Shown: positions 54,104 through 63,876, counted from the stretch's first letter. The stretch: DNA of 64,000 nt from Klebsiella pneumoniae (GCA_945862315.1 CAMAXW010000002.1:1-64000); one strand, 5' to 3'. The notes: generated by a model not told the origin, from the letters alone. Numbers and translations: made by a program.

Positions 54104-54193
54104 GAACGAGGGGGGAAATCTGCCGCGAGCCGCGCGCGAAGGGTGTCACCATGGAAGGCAGGTGGGCGTTGCGCGCCCGAGAGCCGTGTGGGA

Positions 54194-56581
54194 TCAGGTC
54201 TTGCCAAACAGCAGTGTGACCGGTTGCGGCATACTGACCCCGTAACCCTGTACGCAATCCACGCCCAATTCGGCCAGTCGTTGCCGCACGGCGTCGTTTT
54301 CAACAAACTCCGCCACCGTGATTTTACCCAGCGTTTTGCCCACACCATTGATGGCGCGCACTAACGCCAAGTCCACCGGATCGGTGAGCATGTCGCGCAC
54401 AAACATCCCATCGATTTTGAGATAGTCGACCGGGAGGTGCTTGAGGTAGCCGAAAGACGACAGCCCGCTGCCGAAATCGTCTAGCGCAAAGCGACATCCC
54501 AGGGTTCGCATGTCGTCAATGAAGCGCCGCGCGGCCTGCAGATTGGCAATCGCCGCAGTCTCCGTGATTTCAAAGCAGATCAAGGCCGCGAGCGGACCCA
54601 GCGATTGCATGGCTGTTAAGGCAAAAGCATGGAAATCCTCGCTGGTCAGCGACTGTCCAGACAAGTTGATGCCGCAACTGTGCAGCCGTTTGTCGATATC
54701 CCCCGCCTCTTCAAACCACTGCAGGGTGCGGGTGATCACCCAGCGGTCGATCCGAGACACCACGTGATAGCGCTCCGCAGGCGGCAAAAACGCCCCGGGC
54801 GGCACCAGCTGGCCGTCCACTTCGCGCAGCCGCAACAGCAGTTCGATGTGCAGGCGCTCACTGGCGACGGGTCCCCGTACCGCGGCTTCGATAGTTTGGA
54901 AATACAACTCAAACCGGTTCTCTTCGATGGCCCGATCGATGCGCTCTACCCAACCCATTTCGCCCCGCCGATGGAGGAGATCGGCGTCGCCGGCGCCATA
55001 CACGTGGACCCGATTGCGGCCTAACTCTTTGGCCATGAAACAGGCCGCATCCGCGGCGCTGAGCAACTCGGCGGCGCTCTCGTGCCCCGTGACCACCGGC
55101 ACCAAACCGAGGCTTGCGGTCGTCCGAAACCGCTTCTCGCCCCAGCTGAAATTCAAGTCCTCCAACGCCTGACGAATCGCCAGCGCGGTGCGCTGCGCCT
55201 GCTCAATGGAACAGTGCGGCATGAGTAGCACAAATTCATCCCCGCCCATGCGGGCCAGGGTATCGGTCTTGCGTACCACCTGTCCGATGGTATTGGCGAT
55301 CTGGCACAGCAAGCGGTCGCCGGCGGCGTGCCCGCTGGTGTCATTGACCACTTTAAATTGGTCCAGATCGAAATAGCACACCGCGTGTTGTGCGCCAGTC
55401 GTGCGGGTGTTCTCGAGTGCTGCTTCGAGCCGGATTTCAAACTCCCGTCGATTAAGCAGGCCAGTGAGTTCGTCGTGGCTCGCCTGATGCATTAAGCGAC
55501 TGGACATCGCCCGCGCGTTGGTCACATCGCTGAATTGCGCAATTATCGCTGGTGACCCGTGGTCCTGCGGGGAGTTTTGATGGGCCAAATACGCAAAATA
55601 GATGGCCACCCAACGGCTGTTCCCATCGCGGGTTTCCAGCAGGTAATCTCGCGCCACGATCGCCGCCAGATCCTGGGTGGCGCGCGCTTGCTCGGGTGCC
55701 GAGAGGGTTTGGCTCAACAAGGACACCAAGGCGCGTCCTTCGAGTTCGTCCGGGGCGTAGCCCAGCATCTCGTGGAGCGCGCGATTGCCGTCCCGCAGCA
55801 TCCCGCTCTCGCACAGGGCCATGCCGATCGGGGCTTCGGAGAAAGCGCTACGGAAGCGTTCTTCGCTCAACAAACGCGCGGCGACCTCTGTCTGCAACTG
55901 GGCATTGGTGGCGGCCTGCGCCGCATTGGTTGCACCCAAGGAAGACACCAAGTCCCGGTTGGTTTCATCGAGTTGCCCAGCTTGCAGCAACGCGCCGGAG
56001 TAACTGCGCGCGACCCCTTCCATGATGACCGCCGCAACAAGCGCGAGGAACGCCATGGTTTGATAAATAGGCGCTGGCCGTAGCCAGAAATCGATCACTA
56101 CCGGCACCACCAAAAGCGTCAGGTAAAGGCGATAAAGCCCTCGCCGAGGCGCGGCGATGGCCACCGCCCCCACCATGACGCCGGCCAACACAAAACACAA
56201 AAATACATTGAGCTCATAGGTGGCGTTACGCCCCACCAAAGTCGTGACCAAGCCCCACAGCAAGGCCGTGGCCAGCATGCCGGCGAGATAAACCCGCAGC
56301 GACCAGCGCGCCAGACGGGGCGAGTTGGTGCGCAAACCCAGTTCTCCCGCCAGGGTTCGCAGGGCGCAGGCACTGGCCAAAAAACCCGCCCATAACCAGA
56401 AGCGCCAACCCACGCCACTGCCCGCGAAAGCCCAAGTGACACCCGCCATAATGCCAATTGAAGCCAGAGCGCCACGTCGCCCGAGCGCCAATAACAGCTC
56501 GTCTTGGCGTGTGGTGGTGGCCGGCCCCGGCGCGCTTTTCAGCCTGCGCAGCAAAAACTCAGGAAGAAACGTTAAATCCAT
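54194..56581 (-). CDS. Membrane PAS-GGDEF-EAL cyclic di-GMP protein
   Basis: 795 residues. Residues 35–190 hold six or so membrane helices; a PAS domain follows (RFRSAFSEAPIGMALCESGM, ALHEMLGYAPDELEGRALVS). GGDEF is intact (LARMGGDEFVLLMPH) at about 450, with FDLDQFKVVNDTSGHAAGD. The EAL domain has ELLLRL in place of EALLR, ALDDFGSGLSSFGYLKHLP, DYLKIDGMFVRDML and AEFVEN, so all key acidic residues remain and the enzyme may both make and break cyclic di-GMP. It is a stand-alone gene. The signal sensed is unknown. Confidence 0.9.
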   Translation of the reverse strand: MDLTFLPEFLLRRLKSAPGPATTTRQDELLLALGRRGALASIGIMAGVTWAFAGSGVGWRFWLWAGFLASACALRTLAGELGLRTNSPRLARWSLRVYLAGMLATALLWGLVTTLVGRNATYELNVFLCFVLAGVMVGAVAIAAPRRGLYRLYLTLLVVPVVIDFWLRPAPIYQTMAFLALVAAVIMEGVARSYSGALLQAGQLDETNRDLVSSLGATNAAQAATNAQLQTEVAARLLSEERFRSAFSEAPIGMALCESGMLRDGNRALHEMLGYAPDELEGRALVSLLSQTLSAPEQARATQDLAAIVARDYLLETRDGNSRWVAIYFAYLAHQNSPQDHGSPAIIAQFSDVTNARAMSSRLMHQASHDELTGLLNRREFEIRLEAALENTRTTGAQHAVCYFDLDQFKVVNDTSGHAAGDRLLCQIANTIGQVVRKTDTLARMGGDEFVLLMPHCSIEQAQRTALAIRQALEDLNFSWGEKRFRTTASLGLVPVVTGHESAAELLSAADAACFMAKELGRNRVHVYGAGDADLLHRRGEMGWVERIDRAIEENRFELYFQTIEAAVRGPVASERLHIELLLRLREVDGQLVPPGAFLPPAERYHVVSRIDRWVITRTLQWFEEAGDIDKRLHSCGINLSGQSLTSEDFHAFALTAMQSLGPLAALICFEITETAAIANLQAARRFIDDMRTLGCRFALDDFGSGLSSFGYLKHLPVDYLKIDGMFVRDMLTDPVDLALVRAINGVGKTLGKITVAEFVENDAVRQRLAELGVDCVQGYGVSMPQPVTLLFGKT

Positions 56582-56854
56582 CAGGTTCTGCAGTGTTAAA
56601 AGAAGATTAAGCCAAAAACTCCTGCGTGCAGTGTGCCGTGTCTTAAACTAGAGAACCAGATTTTCTCGCCGAGTCGCCAGAACAATTCATATTGAGCCCG
56701 CCGACAGTGCTCTTATCCATCCCACGCGTTCCTCGTAAGTCTAGCCTTTGCGCGTTATTGCAGTACGCTGCGCGCGGGGTTCGGTGCCTAGGCAACCGGT
56801 AGGTGAGCACCGCCAAATCTTTATTCAGTCTTCGCAAAGACTTTGGAGCGTCAC

Positions 56855-57200
56855 ATGTCGACTAACACAACGAGCATCACGCTTGATCACGAGATTGTCA
56901 TCGTTGGATCAGGCTTCTCGGGTCTTGGTGCCGGTATTCAGCTAAAAAAAATGGGCTTGGATAATTTCGTCATTCTGGAGCGTGCCAACGATCTGGGTGG
57001 CACTTGGCGTGACAATACCTATCCACGGCCTGACCGTGGACGTGGCATCAACCTCTTACTCCTACGGTTTTGAGCTCTCCCCAGAGTGGACCCGGCTCTA
57101 TGCGCCGGGCGCGCAAGTGAAAGCCTATGCCGATCACTGCGCGCAAAAATATGGCCTCGCCGCGCATCTGCGTTATGGCTGCGCGGTGGTGGGCGCCACT
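56855..57200 (+). pseudogene. Frameshifted, truncated flavin-containing monooxygenase
   Basis: The N-terminus of a Baeyer-Villiger/FMO-type enzyme is clear ([36 protein letters not shown]). An extra base between about 57023 and 57026 shifts the frame; the other frame then continues with [20 protein letters not shown] and AQVKAYADHCAQKYGLAAHL. After about 57190 similarity ends, where an intact protein would run to about 500 residues. So the gene is both frameshifted and 3'-deleted. A sequencing error could explain the shift but not the deletion. Confidence 0.85.
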
Positions 57201-57342
57201 TATCAGGCCCGCCACCCAACTCGGCATGTGGATCCGCAGCCATTTAGTGAGCATGAACCACTACAACTTTACCCGCGGTCCGGCGAGTTAGGGGGCACCC
57301 AGTCTGGGCGCCGCTCGGCCATGGGGCGAGCGGGCTGCCCGA

Positions 57343-58125
57343 CTAACTTCTAGCTGGCGCGGCCACCAGCCGCTGCTCACGATAGGCGCTGACGGCCGCC
57401 CCAAACGCTGCAAAAATTTTTTGCGAGTAGGGGTTCTCCCACGCGCGATATTCGGGGTGCCACTGCACCCCAAACACAAAGCCGGGCGCGGCGGGTAGCG
57501 TCACGGCTTCCACCACGCCATCCGGTGCCGTGGCTTCCACCGTGAGGCCGGGCGCTAAACGGCGGATCCCCTGACGGTGGATCGAGTTCACCTCGATTTC
57601 CCGTGTCTCCAGCAAATTTTCCAGCCAGCTACCGGGGGTTATCGCCACCGCATGGGCAGGCCCGTAACGCACCTCAACCGGCTGTCCTTTGGGGGCCCGG
57701 TGGTCGAGTCGACCCGCACCCCGTTGTAACTCGGTTTCCAGGCTCCCACCGAAGGCCACGTTGAGTTCCTGAAACCCCCGACAAATGCACAGCAGAGGAA
57801 TACCCCGCGCCACACAGCGTTCAATGAGCTTGAACGTGAGATCGTCGCGATGGAGGTCGTAGGGTTCGTGGTCCGGCGTGGGCGGCTCGCCGTAGCGCGG
57901 CGGATGCACGTTAGAGGGCGCGCCCGTCATCACCACACCGTGTAGGTAATCCAGCGTGTGGTCGAGGTCCATCCCCTGCTGCAGCGCAGGCAACATCACG
58001 GGCACACAGTGGGCTACCTCCGCTACTGCGCGCAGGTATTTGTCGCCAATGGAGTGATACAAAAAACCGCCGGCTTCATGGGTGTCGGCCGGTAAACCAA
58101 CCAGCGGTCGCACGGAGGGGGGCAT
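57343..58125 (-). CDS. Class I glutamine amidotransferase-like hydrolase (PuuD-type)
   Basis: 260 residues of the gamma-glutamyl-gamma-aminobutyrate hydrolase/peptidase C26 family. The nucleophile Cys is in LLCICRGFQELNVAFGGSL; His/Glu partners are in FGVQWHPEYRAWENP. AAGGAG lies 8 bases before the ATG at 58125. It is the last gene after an ABC permease and may hydrolyse a gamma-glutamyl conjugate brought in by the importer. The link to putrescine metabolism in E. coli is not supported by neighbours. Confidence 0.85.
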   Translation of the reverse strand: MPPSVRPLVGLPADTHEAGGFLYHSIGDKYLRAVAEVAHCVPVMLPALQQGMDLDHTLDYLHGVVMTGAPSNVHPPRYGEPPTPDHEPYDLHRDDLTFKLIERCVARGIPLLCICRGFQELNVAFGGSLETELQRGAGRLDHRAPKGQPVEVRYGPAHAVAITPGSWLENLLETREIEVNSIHRQGIRRLAPGLTVEATAPDGVVEAVTLPAAPGFVFGVQWHPEYRAWENPYSQKIFAAFGAAVSAYREQRLVAAPARS

Positions 58126-58162
58126 GGGGTCATCTCCTTAAAAATTGGCGTGGCCAGGCGCA

Positions 58163-58930
58163 TTAACGCGCCGCAACCTCGGTGTGACTGGGCCGCCACT
58201 TCAGCAGCCGGTGCTCAACGCGCGTGACCAGCGTGTCCAACACCAGCGCGCAGATGGTCAGTACCACCATGCCGGCGAGCACGGTGTTGATATCAAAAGC
58301 CCCTTCGGCCTGCAGGATGAGATAACCCACACCTTGGGCCGAGCCTAGGTATTCGCCGACCACGGCACCCACAAAAGCCATCCCCACCGCCGCGTGGAGG
58401 CTGGAAAATACCCAACTCATGGCCGCCGGCCAATAAACATGCCGCAACAATTGGTGGCGCGAGGCGCCCAACATGCGCGCGTTGGCTAGCAGGAGTGGAT
58501 TGACGTCCTTCACGCCCTGATAGACGTTGAAAAACACAATGAAAAAAACCAACGTGATCCCCAGCGCCACTTTAGAGGCGATACCCAAGCCAAACCAGGT
58601 GGCAAAAATAGGGGCCAGCACCACCCGCGGCATGGCGTTGAGGGCCTTGATGTAGGGGTCGAGTAACGCTGCCACCATCGGGCTTAAAGCCAAACACACA
58701 CCGGCCACCACACCGCTCACGGTGCCTAAGACAAACGCCAGCAGGGTTTCTAACAGGGTCACCCCCAGATGCCGAAAAATAACCCCCGAGGCGAACCAAT
58801 CAATCAGCGCCTGCGCCACCAACAGCGGCCTGCCGAAAAAAAATGGCGACAGCCAACCGATCGCGGTCAACGTTTGCCACGCCAGCAACAGCACCACCAG
58901 TAAGCCCACACGGGCGAGGCCTAGTTTCAT
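58163..58930 (-). CDS. NitT/TauT-type ABC transporter permease
   Basis: 255 residues with about six membrane segments; BPD_transp_1 signature in HAAVGMAFVGAVVGEYLGSA and KALNAMPRVVLAPIFATWFG. ATG at 58930 overlaps the ATPase stop as ATGA. Partner of the downstream-listed ATPase and binding protein. Confidence 0.9.
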   Translation of the reverse strand: MKLGLARVGLLVVLLLAWQTLTAIGWLSPFFFGRPLLVAQALIDWFASGVIFRHLGVTLLETLLAFVLGTVSGVVAGVCLALSPMVAALLDPYIKALNAMPRVVLAPIFATWFGLGIASKVALGITLVFFIVFFNVYQGVKDVNPLLLANARMLGASRHQLLRHVYWPAAMSWVFSSLHAAVGMAFVGAVVGEYLGSAQGVGYLILQAEGAFDINTVLAGMVVLTICALVLDTLVTRVEHRLLKWRPSHTEVAAR

Positions 58931-59721
58931 CCGGCTTGCTCGCGCAGCAGCGCCTGGCTTTTTAGGACCTCGGCACGCAGCAAGCCCCAAATCTCACGCT
59001 GGAGCTCGATAAACCGCGGGGTTAAACGCGCTTCAGCCACCTCGCGTGGGCGCGGCAGGTCAATGAGAAAATCGCCAATGATATGGCTGGCTGGCCCCGC
59101 CGAAAGCACCACCACGCGGTCGCCGAGGGCTATCGCTTCTTCGAGATCATGGGTAATAAACACCACCGATTTACGCGCTGCGGCCCACAATGCCAGTAGC
59201 TCGGTCTCCATCAGGCTGCGGGTGTGTACGTCGAGGGCCGAGAACGGCTCGTCCATCAGCAACATGGCCGGATTGAGCGCCAGCACCTGCGCTAGCGCCA
59301 CGCGTTTTTTCATGCCCCCGGACAGCTGATGCGGATAGCGATCGCCCGCGCCGTGCAACCCCACACGGCGCAGCCACTGGGTGGCCGTGGCGCGCGCCGA
59401 GTGCCGCGACTCGCCGCGAAACTGCAGCCCAGCGGCCACGTTGTCGCAGGCGGTGCGCCACGGAAACAACACATCCGCCTGAAACAAATAGCCCGCGTGC
59501 GGGTTCAGCCCCTCCAGCGGCGCACCCTGCACCCGCACGGTTCCCGCCGTGGGGGCCAGCAAACCCGCGGCGGCATTCAGGATGGTGGATTTGCCACAGC
59601 CGGTCGGGCCCACCACACACAGGAACTCGCCCGGCGCCACGGCCAAATTCAAGCCGCGCACCGCGCAGTAGGCACCGCTCGCGTAGCTAACTTCCACCCC
59701 TTCCCAGACGATGGCGCTCAT
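58927..59721 (-). CDS. NitT/TauT-type ABC transporter ATPase
   Basis: 264 residues. Walker A VGPTGCGKSTILN, signature LSGGMKKRVALAQVLAL, Walker B LLMDEPFSALD and switch His in VVFITHDLEEAIAL are all present. It powers the importer with the adjacent permease and binding protein. Confidence 0.94.
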   Translation of the reverse strand: MSAIVWEGVEVSYASGAYCAVRGLNLAVAPGEFLCVVGPTGCGKSTILNAAAGLLAPTAGTVRVQGAPLEGLNPHAGYLFQADVLFPWRTACDNVAAGLQFRGESRHSARATATQWLRRVGLHGAGDRYPHQLSGGMKKRVALAQVLALNPAMLLMDEPFSALDVHTRSLMETELLALWAAARKSVVFITHDLEEAIALGDRVVVLSAGPASHIIGDFLIDLPRPREVAEARLTPRFIELQREIWGLLRAEVLKSQALLREQAG

Positions 59722-59730
59722 GAGCAGCCC

Positions 59731-60756
59731 TTAAGGTTGCGCGGGTGCAACCCGGTTCACGAACGAATTGTCGATGGCTAACGCGACCTTGGGCGGCGTT
59801 GCGCGCAGCGCCGGATCGCTCGCCATGAGCGCCGTCAGTACGTGCTGCGCGCCAGCGTCATCCAACACGCCGTCGGGCGAGACGATGGCCAGATTTTTCA
59901 CCAAGGCGGCCTGATAGGCAGCCCGGTCCCCACCCCAGTAGGTGGGCGGCATGGTGTCCACGATTTGCGCGGGCGTGGCGTGGACCAACCAGCGCAGCGC
60001 GCGCACCTGCGCGTTCACCAGCGCTTGGGTGGTCAAGGGATGACTGTCCAGAAAATCCGCTTTCGCATACAGGCACGCAGCATGATAGGTGCCGCCATAG
60101 ACCTCGCGCGCGCCCTCGGGGGTGCGGGTATCCACAATGACTCGAATGTCGCCGCTGGCTTCTAGTTGTGAAATGACCGGATCCAGATGCACCAGCCCAT
60201 CGATGTCGCCATGACGCAGCGCCGCCACGGCGCCCGCCGACGCGCCAACCCCAATCACCGCCACGGCGTCGGGCGGCATGCCGTTGCGCGCCAACAGTTG
60301 GTTGAGAAAAAGCTGTGTGGAGGATCCCGGCGCCGTCACGCCGATCTTCATCCCGCGTAAATCGGTGAAGGTGTGGTAGCGCGCGAACGTCGGGGTAGCG
60401 AGGGCCAGCACCATGGCCGGATAGCGCGCGAGCAAGGTAATGGCCCGCAGCGGCTGGTCTTTAGCCTGCATCCGCAGCACGTGTTCAAAAGAACCTGCGG
60501 CAAAGTCGGCGCTGCCGCCGACCACGGCCTGCAACGACTTGGCGCCACCCGGAAAATCGACGATTTCGACGTCTAGACCTTCGGCCGCGAAATAGCCCCG
60601 CTGCTGGGCAATCGTCACCGGTAAATAATAGAACAAGCCCTGCCCGCCCACGGCCAAAGTGATCGAGGCTTGTTCTAGCGCCGCCGCGTGCGTCACCGAC
60701 CACGCCCCCGACCACAGCAGCGCACTGCACACCAGTAACCAACGACGAAACGGCAT
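59731..60756 (-). CDS. NitT/TauT-type ABC substrate-binding protein (NMT1-like)
   Basis: 341 residues with a signal peptide (RRWLLVCSALLWSGAWSVTH, Ala-rich cleavage region). SBP features are VTIAQQRGYFAAEGLDVEIV, QAVVGGSADFAAGSFEHVLR and DLRGMKIGVTAPGSSTQLFL. The family carries sulfonates, nitrate, thiamine-precursor-like or aromatic acids. First gene of a four-gene unit with ATPase, permease and the amidotransferase-like hydrolase; divergent from the second luciferase-like gene. ATG at 60756 starts the signal peptide. Confidence 0.9.
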   Translation of the reverse strand: MPFRRWLLVCSALLWSGAWSVTHAAALEQASITLAVGGQGLFYYLPVTIAQQRGYFAAEGLDVEIVDFPGGAKSLQAVVGGSADFAAGSFEHVLRMQAKDQPLRAITLLARYPAMVLALATPTFARYHTFTDLRGMKIGVTAPGSSTQLFLNQLLARNGMPPDAVAVIGVGASAGAVAALRHGDIDGLVHLDPVISQLEASGDIRVIVDTRTPEGAREVYGGTYHAACLYAKADFLDSHPLTTQALVNAQVRALRWLVHATPAQIVDTMPPTYWGGDRAAYQAALVKNLAIVSPDGVLDDAGAQHVLTALMASDPALRATPPKVALAIDNSFVNRVAPAQP

Positions 60757-60882
60757 AAGAGCCTCACAGGGTTTTGCGCGATTATCCGGGACTCTCGGCA
60801 TCCGACACAACGCACCTAGATCGTGCCGGCGCGAGCATCCCGCTAGACTCAACCCACCTACATCTACCTTGAGGGGGCTTAA

Positions 60883-61938
60883 ATGGAATTCGGCGTCGCG
60901 TTTACTTCACGCATAGGCGATTACGACCTCGTGGCTTTGGCAGAGTCCTTGGGTTTTGATCAGGCTTGGTTCTTTGATTCGCAGATGATTTACTCGGATG
61001 TCTACGCCACGATGGCCGTGGCCGCACGCGCCACGCGCCGCATCCGGCTGGCCACCGGGGTTGCCGTGCCCAGCACGCGCCTCGCGCCCACCATCGCCCA
61101 CTCCATTGCCACCATCGCGCAACTGGCCCCAGGGCGGGTGGAACTGGGGGTCGGCAACGGCAATACCGCGCGCCTCACCATGGGCTTGGCGCCGGTGCGT
61201 TTAGCCGATATGCAGCGCGACATTCGCCTCATTCAGGCCCTGTTGCGGGGCGAGGCTGCGACCCACGAGTGCGAAGGCGAGCGCCATTTAGTGCAGCTTC
61301 TGCACCGTCAGCAAGGCTTCATTAATCTTGATCATCCCATTGCGCTCACGCTCTCGGCCTTCGGCCCCAAAACGCTGGACTACTGCGGGGCGGAATGCGA
61401 TGGGCATCTCACCTGGAACGCCAACCCCGGCATGCTCACCGCCGCCCGTGCGCGCATCGACGCCGCGGCCCACCGCGCCGGGCGCGATCCGGCCAACATC
61501 CCCTCGAAGAACATCAGCCCCTTGGCTGTGTTGCGCCCTGGTGAAACCGCCGCCAGCCCACGAGTACTCAAAAGTCTCGGCCCCTTCATCACCAACCTGC
61601 TGCACGTGATGTGCGAATGGGACGACAAACTCTTCCCCGCAGAATCTTCTATCGCCGGCTTGGTAACACGTTACCGGGAATACGTAGAAAGCCTGCCCGC
61701 CGCCCGGCGGCACTTGATTCTCCATGAGGGGCATTTGGTGTTTACGCGCGAGGACGAGCAGGCTTTCCTCGTGCCAGAAGTAGCCGAAGTCGCGGCGATG
61801 ATCGGCCAGCCGGACGCGGTCATCGAGAAAATTCGCGCCCTCGAAGCCGCGGGGCTACGCCACTTCGCTTTTCAAGTCACCGACGACCCCATCGGCCAAA
61901 TGCGCTATTTCGCTGAGACCGTGATGAATCGCTACTAG
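60883..61938 (+). CDS. Luciferase-like (LLM) flavin/F420-type oxidoreductase
   Basis: 351 residues, of the 5,10-methylene-H4MPT-reductase-like subgroup (GVAFTSRIGDYDLVALAESL, TRRIRLATGVAVPSTRLAPT, APGRVELGVGNGNTARLTMG). The C-terminus GLRHFAFQVTDDPIGQMRYF is usual for the family. Divergent from the NitT/TauT importer, so it may act on the imported compound. Cofactor (FMN or F420) is not decided by the sequence. Confidence 0.85.
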   Translation: MEFGVAFTSRIGDYDLVALAESLGFDQAWFFDSQMIYSDVYATMAVAARATRRIRLATGVAVPSTRLAPTIAHSIATIAQLAPGRVELGVGNGNTARLTMGLAPVRLADMQRDIRLIQALLRGEAATHECEGERHLVQLLHRQQGFINLDHPIALTLSAFGPKTLDYCGAECDGHLTWNANPGMLTAARARIDAAAHRAGRDPANIPSKNISPLAVLRPGETAASPRVLKSLGPFITNLLHVMCEWDDKLFPAESSIAGLVTRYREYVESLPAARRHLILHEGHLVFTREDEQAFLVPEVAEVAAMIGQPDAVIEKIRALEAAGLRHFAFQVTDDPIGQMRYFAETVMNRY

Positions 61939-61945
61939 CCACACC

Positions 61946-61975
61946 GGCGGCTCGGCGGGTTATTGCCGAGTCGCC
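61946..61975. terminator. Hairpin between convergent genes
   Basis: GGCGGCTCGGC (61946–61956) pairs with GCCGAGTCGCC (61965–61975) over 11 positions with one G-T wobble, with an 8-base loop. It sits between the luciferase-like gene and the convergent oxygenase gene. No T-run follows, so a bidirectional terminator is probable but not certain. Confidence 0.55.
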
Positions 61976-62038
61976 AGCAGCGATTGACGCATTTCCCCTG
62001 CGCACTACTTTTGCGAGTGCGTGACTCGACCCAATGCT

Positions 62039-63034
62039 TCAGCGGTAGAGCACCAGACAACGCACCTCGATACTCCAACGGTCCGGCGCATCGAGCGCCG
62101 TGGTGGGATCGACAAAAGCACTGTGAAAACTAAACGTACACGGCCCGCCGGGGACGCTGGCATCGCCTTGCGCTCCACCTAATTTGGCCAGCGCACCCGC
62201 TGAATCCCATTGCTTGATCAACAGCGCTTCTTCACCCGTCATCTGCGGGTAGTAGTACCAGCGATGCTGAGGCGAGTAGCGGGCGAAATAATTCTCACCG
62301 ATTCGATCAGGATAATGAATCTCAAACACCACCAAGTCTTCGGGCACCACGCTCTGGCCGTCGCACAAAGCGAGCGGGTGCGTGGCCACCGGTTCTGCGG
62401 CGATATTTCGCCATACGTTTATCAGCGCAAAACGCCCGTCTGGCCCACAGGCACGGGCCGCCAGCGCCGAAGAAATAAGACTTTCTCCCGCCGGCAGAAC
62501 ACCTAGCAGCGTATCGTTGCCGCTGGGGGGACGCGTCAGGTCTTGCAATCTTGCCGGGGCGCTAACCAAGGTGTAATCCCCATGGACGACATGCGCCGGC
62601 CCCTGCACCTGCTGACCGCCGCGGATGCGCTGTTGCTGCTGCTTTCCGGCAGCTGAGCGAATGTTGTGATCGAAAGCAAAGGCACGCGCGCCGGTAAATT
62701 TCTCGACCACCCGCACACAGTCCGCGTAGTACCGGTTGATCACTTGCGCGTGATCAAAAAAATCGACGGTCGATCCTGACAGCGGCTGATGCAGCAGTTC
62801 AAAACCGTTTTTCTCGAGCGTGCAGCGCGCCGCCGCAAGCTGCCGCGCGTCGTGGACCACCATCTCCTGCGGTGTCAGCACCACACCTTGCGTGCCTGCA
62901 TCGCTGCCATCGGGATCACGCCGGGTCAGCACCTCGCCATTGCGGTATAGCGAAGGCCGCACGGTAGCGTCGAGATATTTGAAAGATCCCAGCGTGTCTG
63001 TGCCCAGTTGCCGGGCGGGCGCGTTATCAGTCAT
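62039..63034 (-). CDS. CmcJ/NvfI-like putative Fe(II)-dependent oxygenase
   Basis: 331 residues similar to the CmcJ/NvfI/GA4-desaturase-like family seen in beta-lactam and fungal meroterpenoid pathways. Visible are VVHGDYTLVSAPARL (HxD-like), RFALINVWRNIAAEPVATHP, EIHYPDRIGENYFARYSPQH and SIEVRCLVLYR at the end. These features fit a 2-oxoglutarate-type jelly roll, but the reaction in bacteria is unknown. ATG at 63034 begins the protein. Confidence 0.75.
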   Translation of the reverse strand: MTDNAPARQLGTDTLGSFKYLDATVRPSLYRNGEVLTRRDPDGSDAGTQGVVLTPQEMVVHDARQLAAARCTLEKNGFELLHQPLSGSTVDFFDHAQVINRYYADCVRVVEKFTGARAFAFDHNIRSAAGKQQQQRIRGGQQVQGPAHVVHGDYTLVSAPARLQDLTRPPSGNDTLLGVLPAGESLISSALAARACGPDGRFALINVWRNIAAEPVATHPLALCDGQSVVPEDLVVFEIHYPDRIGENYFARYSPQHRWYYYPQMTGEEALLIKQWDSAGALAKLGGAQGDASVPGGPCTFSFHSAFVDPTTALDAPDRWSIEVRCLVLYR

Positions 63035-63177
63035 TGCGGCTACCTTTGGGTTTCGCCTAAATTGCATCGACAGCCGAGTGTAGCGGCAAATATTGGCGGC
63101 CGGAAACTTGGCACAGCGGCTACCTGAGTGAGGGCAGAAGGTACCCTGCCCAGCAATGTTCGCAACCGGAGACAGAT

Positions 63178-63876
63178 ATGACGCACACGGCTTTGATAAC
63201 CGGCGCAGGCAAGGGCATTGGGCGGGCCATCGCGCTGCGACTCGCCGCCGCAGGCTATGCGTTATTTTTGCTAGGGCGCAATGAAGATGCCTTGGCATCA
63301 GTGGCAGCCGAGTGTGCCATCAGCGGCGTAAAAGTGGGTTTTCTCGCCGGCGATTTATGCGATAGCAGCCACATCACCGCTGCGGTGATTGCGGCGCGCG
63401 CCCACTTCGGGCCCATCGGGGTGTTGATTAACAATGCCGGGAGTGCTGAGCGCGGCGCCGTACAACACGCCGACCTCGATGCCTGGCGGGCGGTGCTGGA
63501 TCTTAATTTTTGGGCCGTCATGACCCTCACCCGCAGCGTGCTCCCCGAGATGGTCGAGCGGCGAGTCGGTGCGGTGATCAATATTTCTTCCATCAGCGGC
63601 CGCCACAGCAACGGCGGCGACGCCATCTATGCCGCGAGCAAGCATGCCCTAAACGGATTCACCGCCAGCCTGTTCGAAGACGTGCGCGAATTCGGCATCA
63701 AGGTTTCCAGCATCATGCCCGGCTTCGTCAACACCACCCTCACCGCCGGCCTGAAAAAGCGCGCGCAGCGGATGATCCGCCCAGAAGATATCGCCGACAC
63801 CGTGGCCTTTGTGCTGGCGTCCTCAGCCCATTGCTGCCCAACGGAAATCGTCATCCGGCCGCAGCTACCGCCTTAA
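63178..63876 (+). CDS. Short-chain dehydrogenase/reductase
   Basis: 232 residues, a classical SDR. Cofactor motif TGAGKGIGRAIALRL, NNAG in VLINNAGSAERG, and catalytic Ser-Tyr-Lys (NISSISGRH, YAASKHALNGFTASLFED). An Arg after the second strand (LFLLGRNEDAL) suggests NADP(H). It starts 143 bases from the divergent CmcJ-like gene, so the two may be co-regulated. Confidence 0.92.
   Translation: MTHTALITGAGKGIGRAIALRLAAAGYALFLLGRNEDALASVAAECAISGVKVGFLAGDLCDSSHITAAVIAARAHFGPIGVLINNAGSAERGAVQHADLDAWRAVLDLNFWAVMTLTRSVLPEMVERRVGAVINISSISGRHSNGGDAIYAASKHALNGFTASLFEDVREFGIKVSSIMPGFVNTTLTAGLKKRAQRMIRPEDIADTVAFVLASSAHCCPTEIVIRPQLPP

Noticed and set aside
54194-56581. EAL domain thought to be inactive because EAL reads ELL
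   Set aside because: The catalytic Glu and the other acidic and Lys motifs are present; small hydrophobic changes at the middle position are common in active enzymes.
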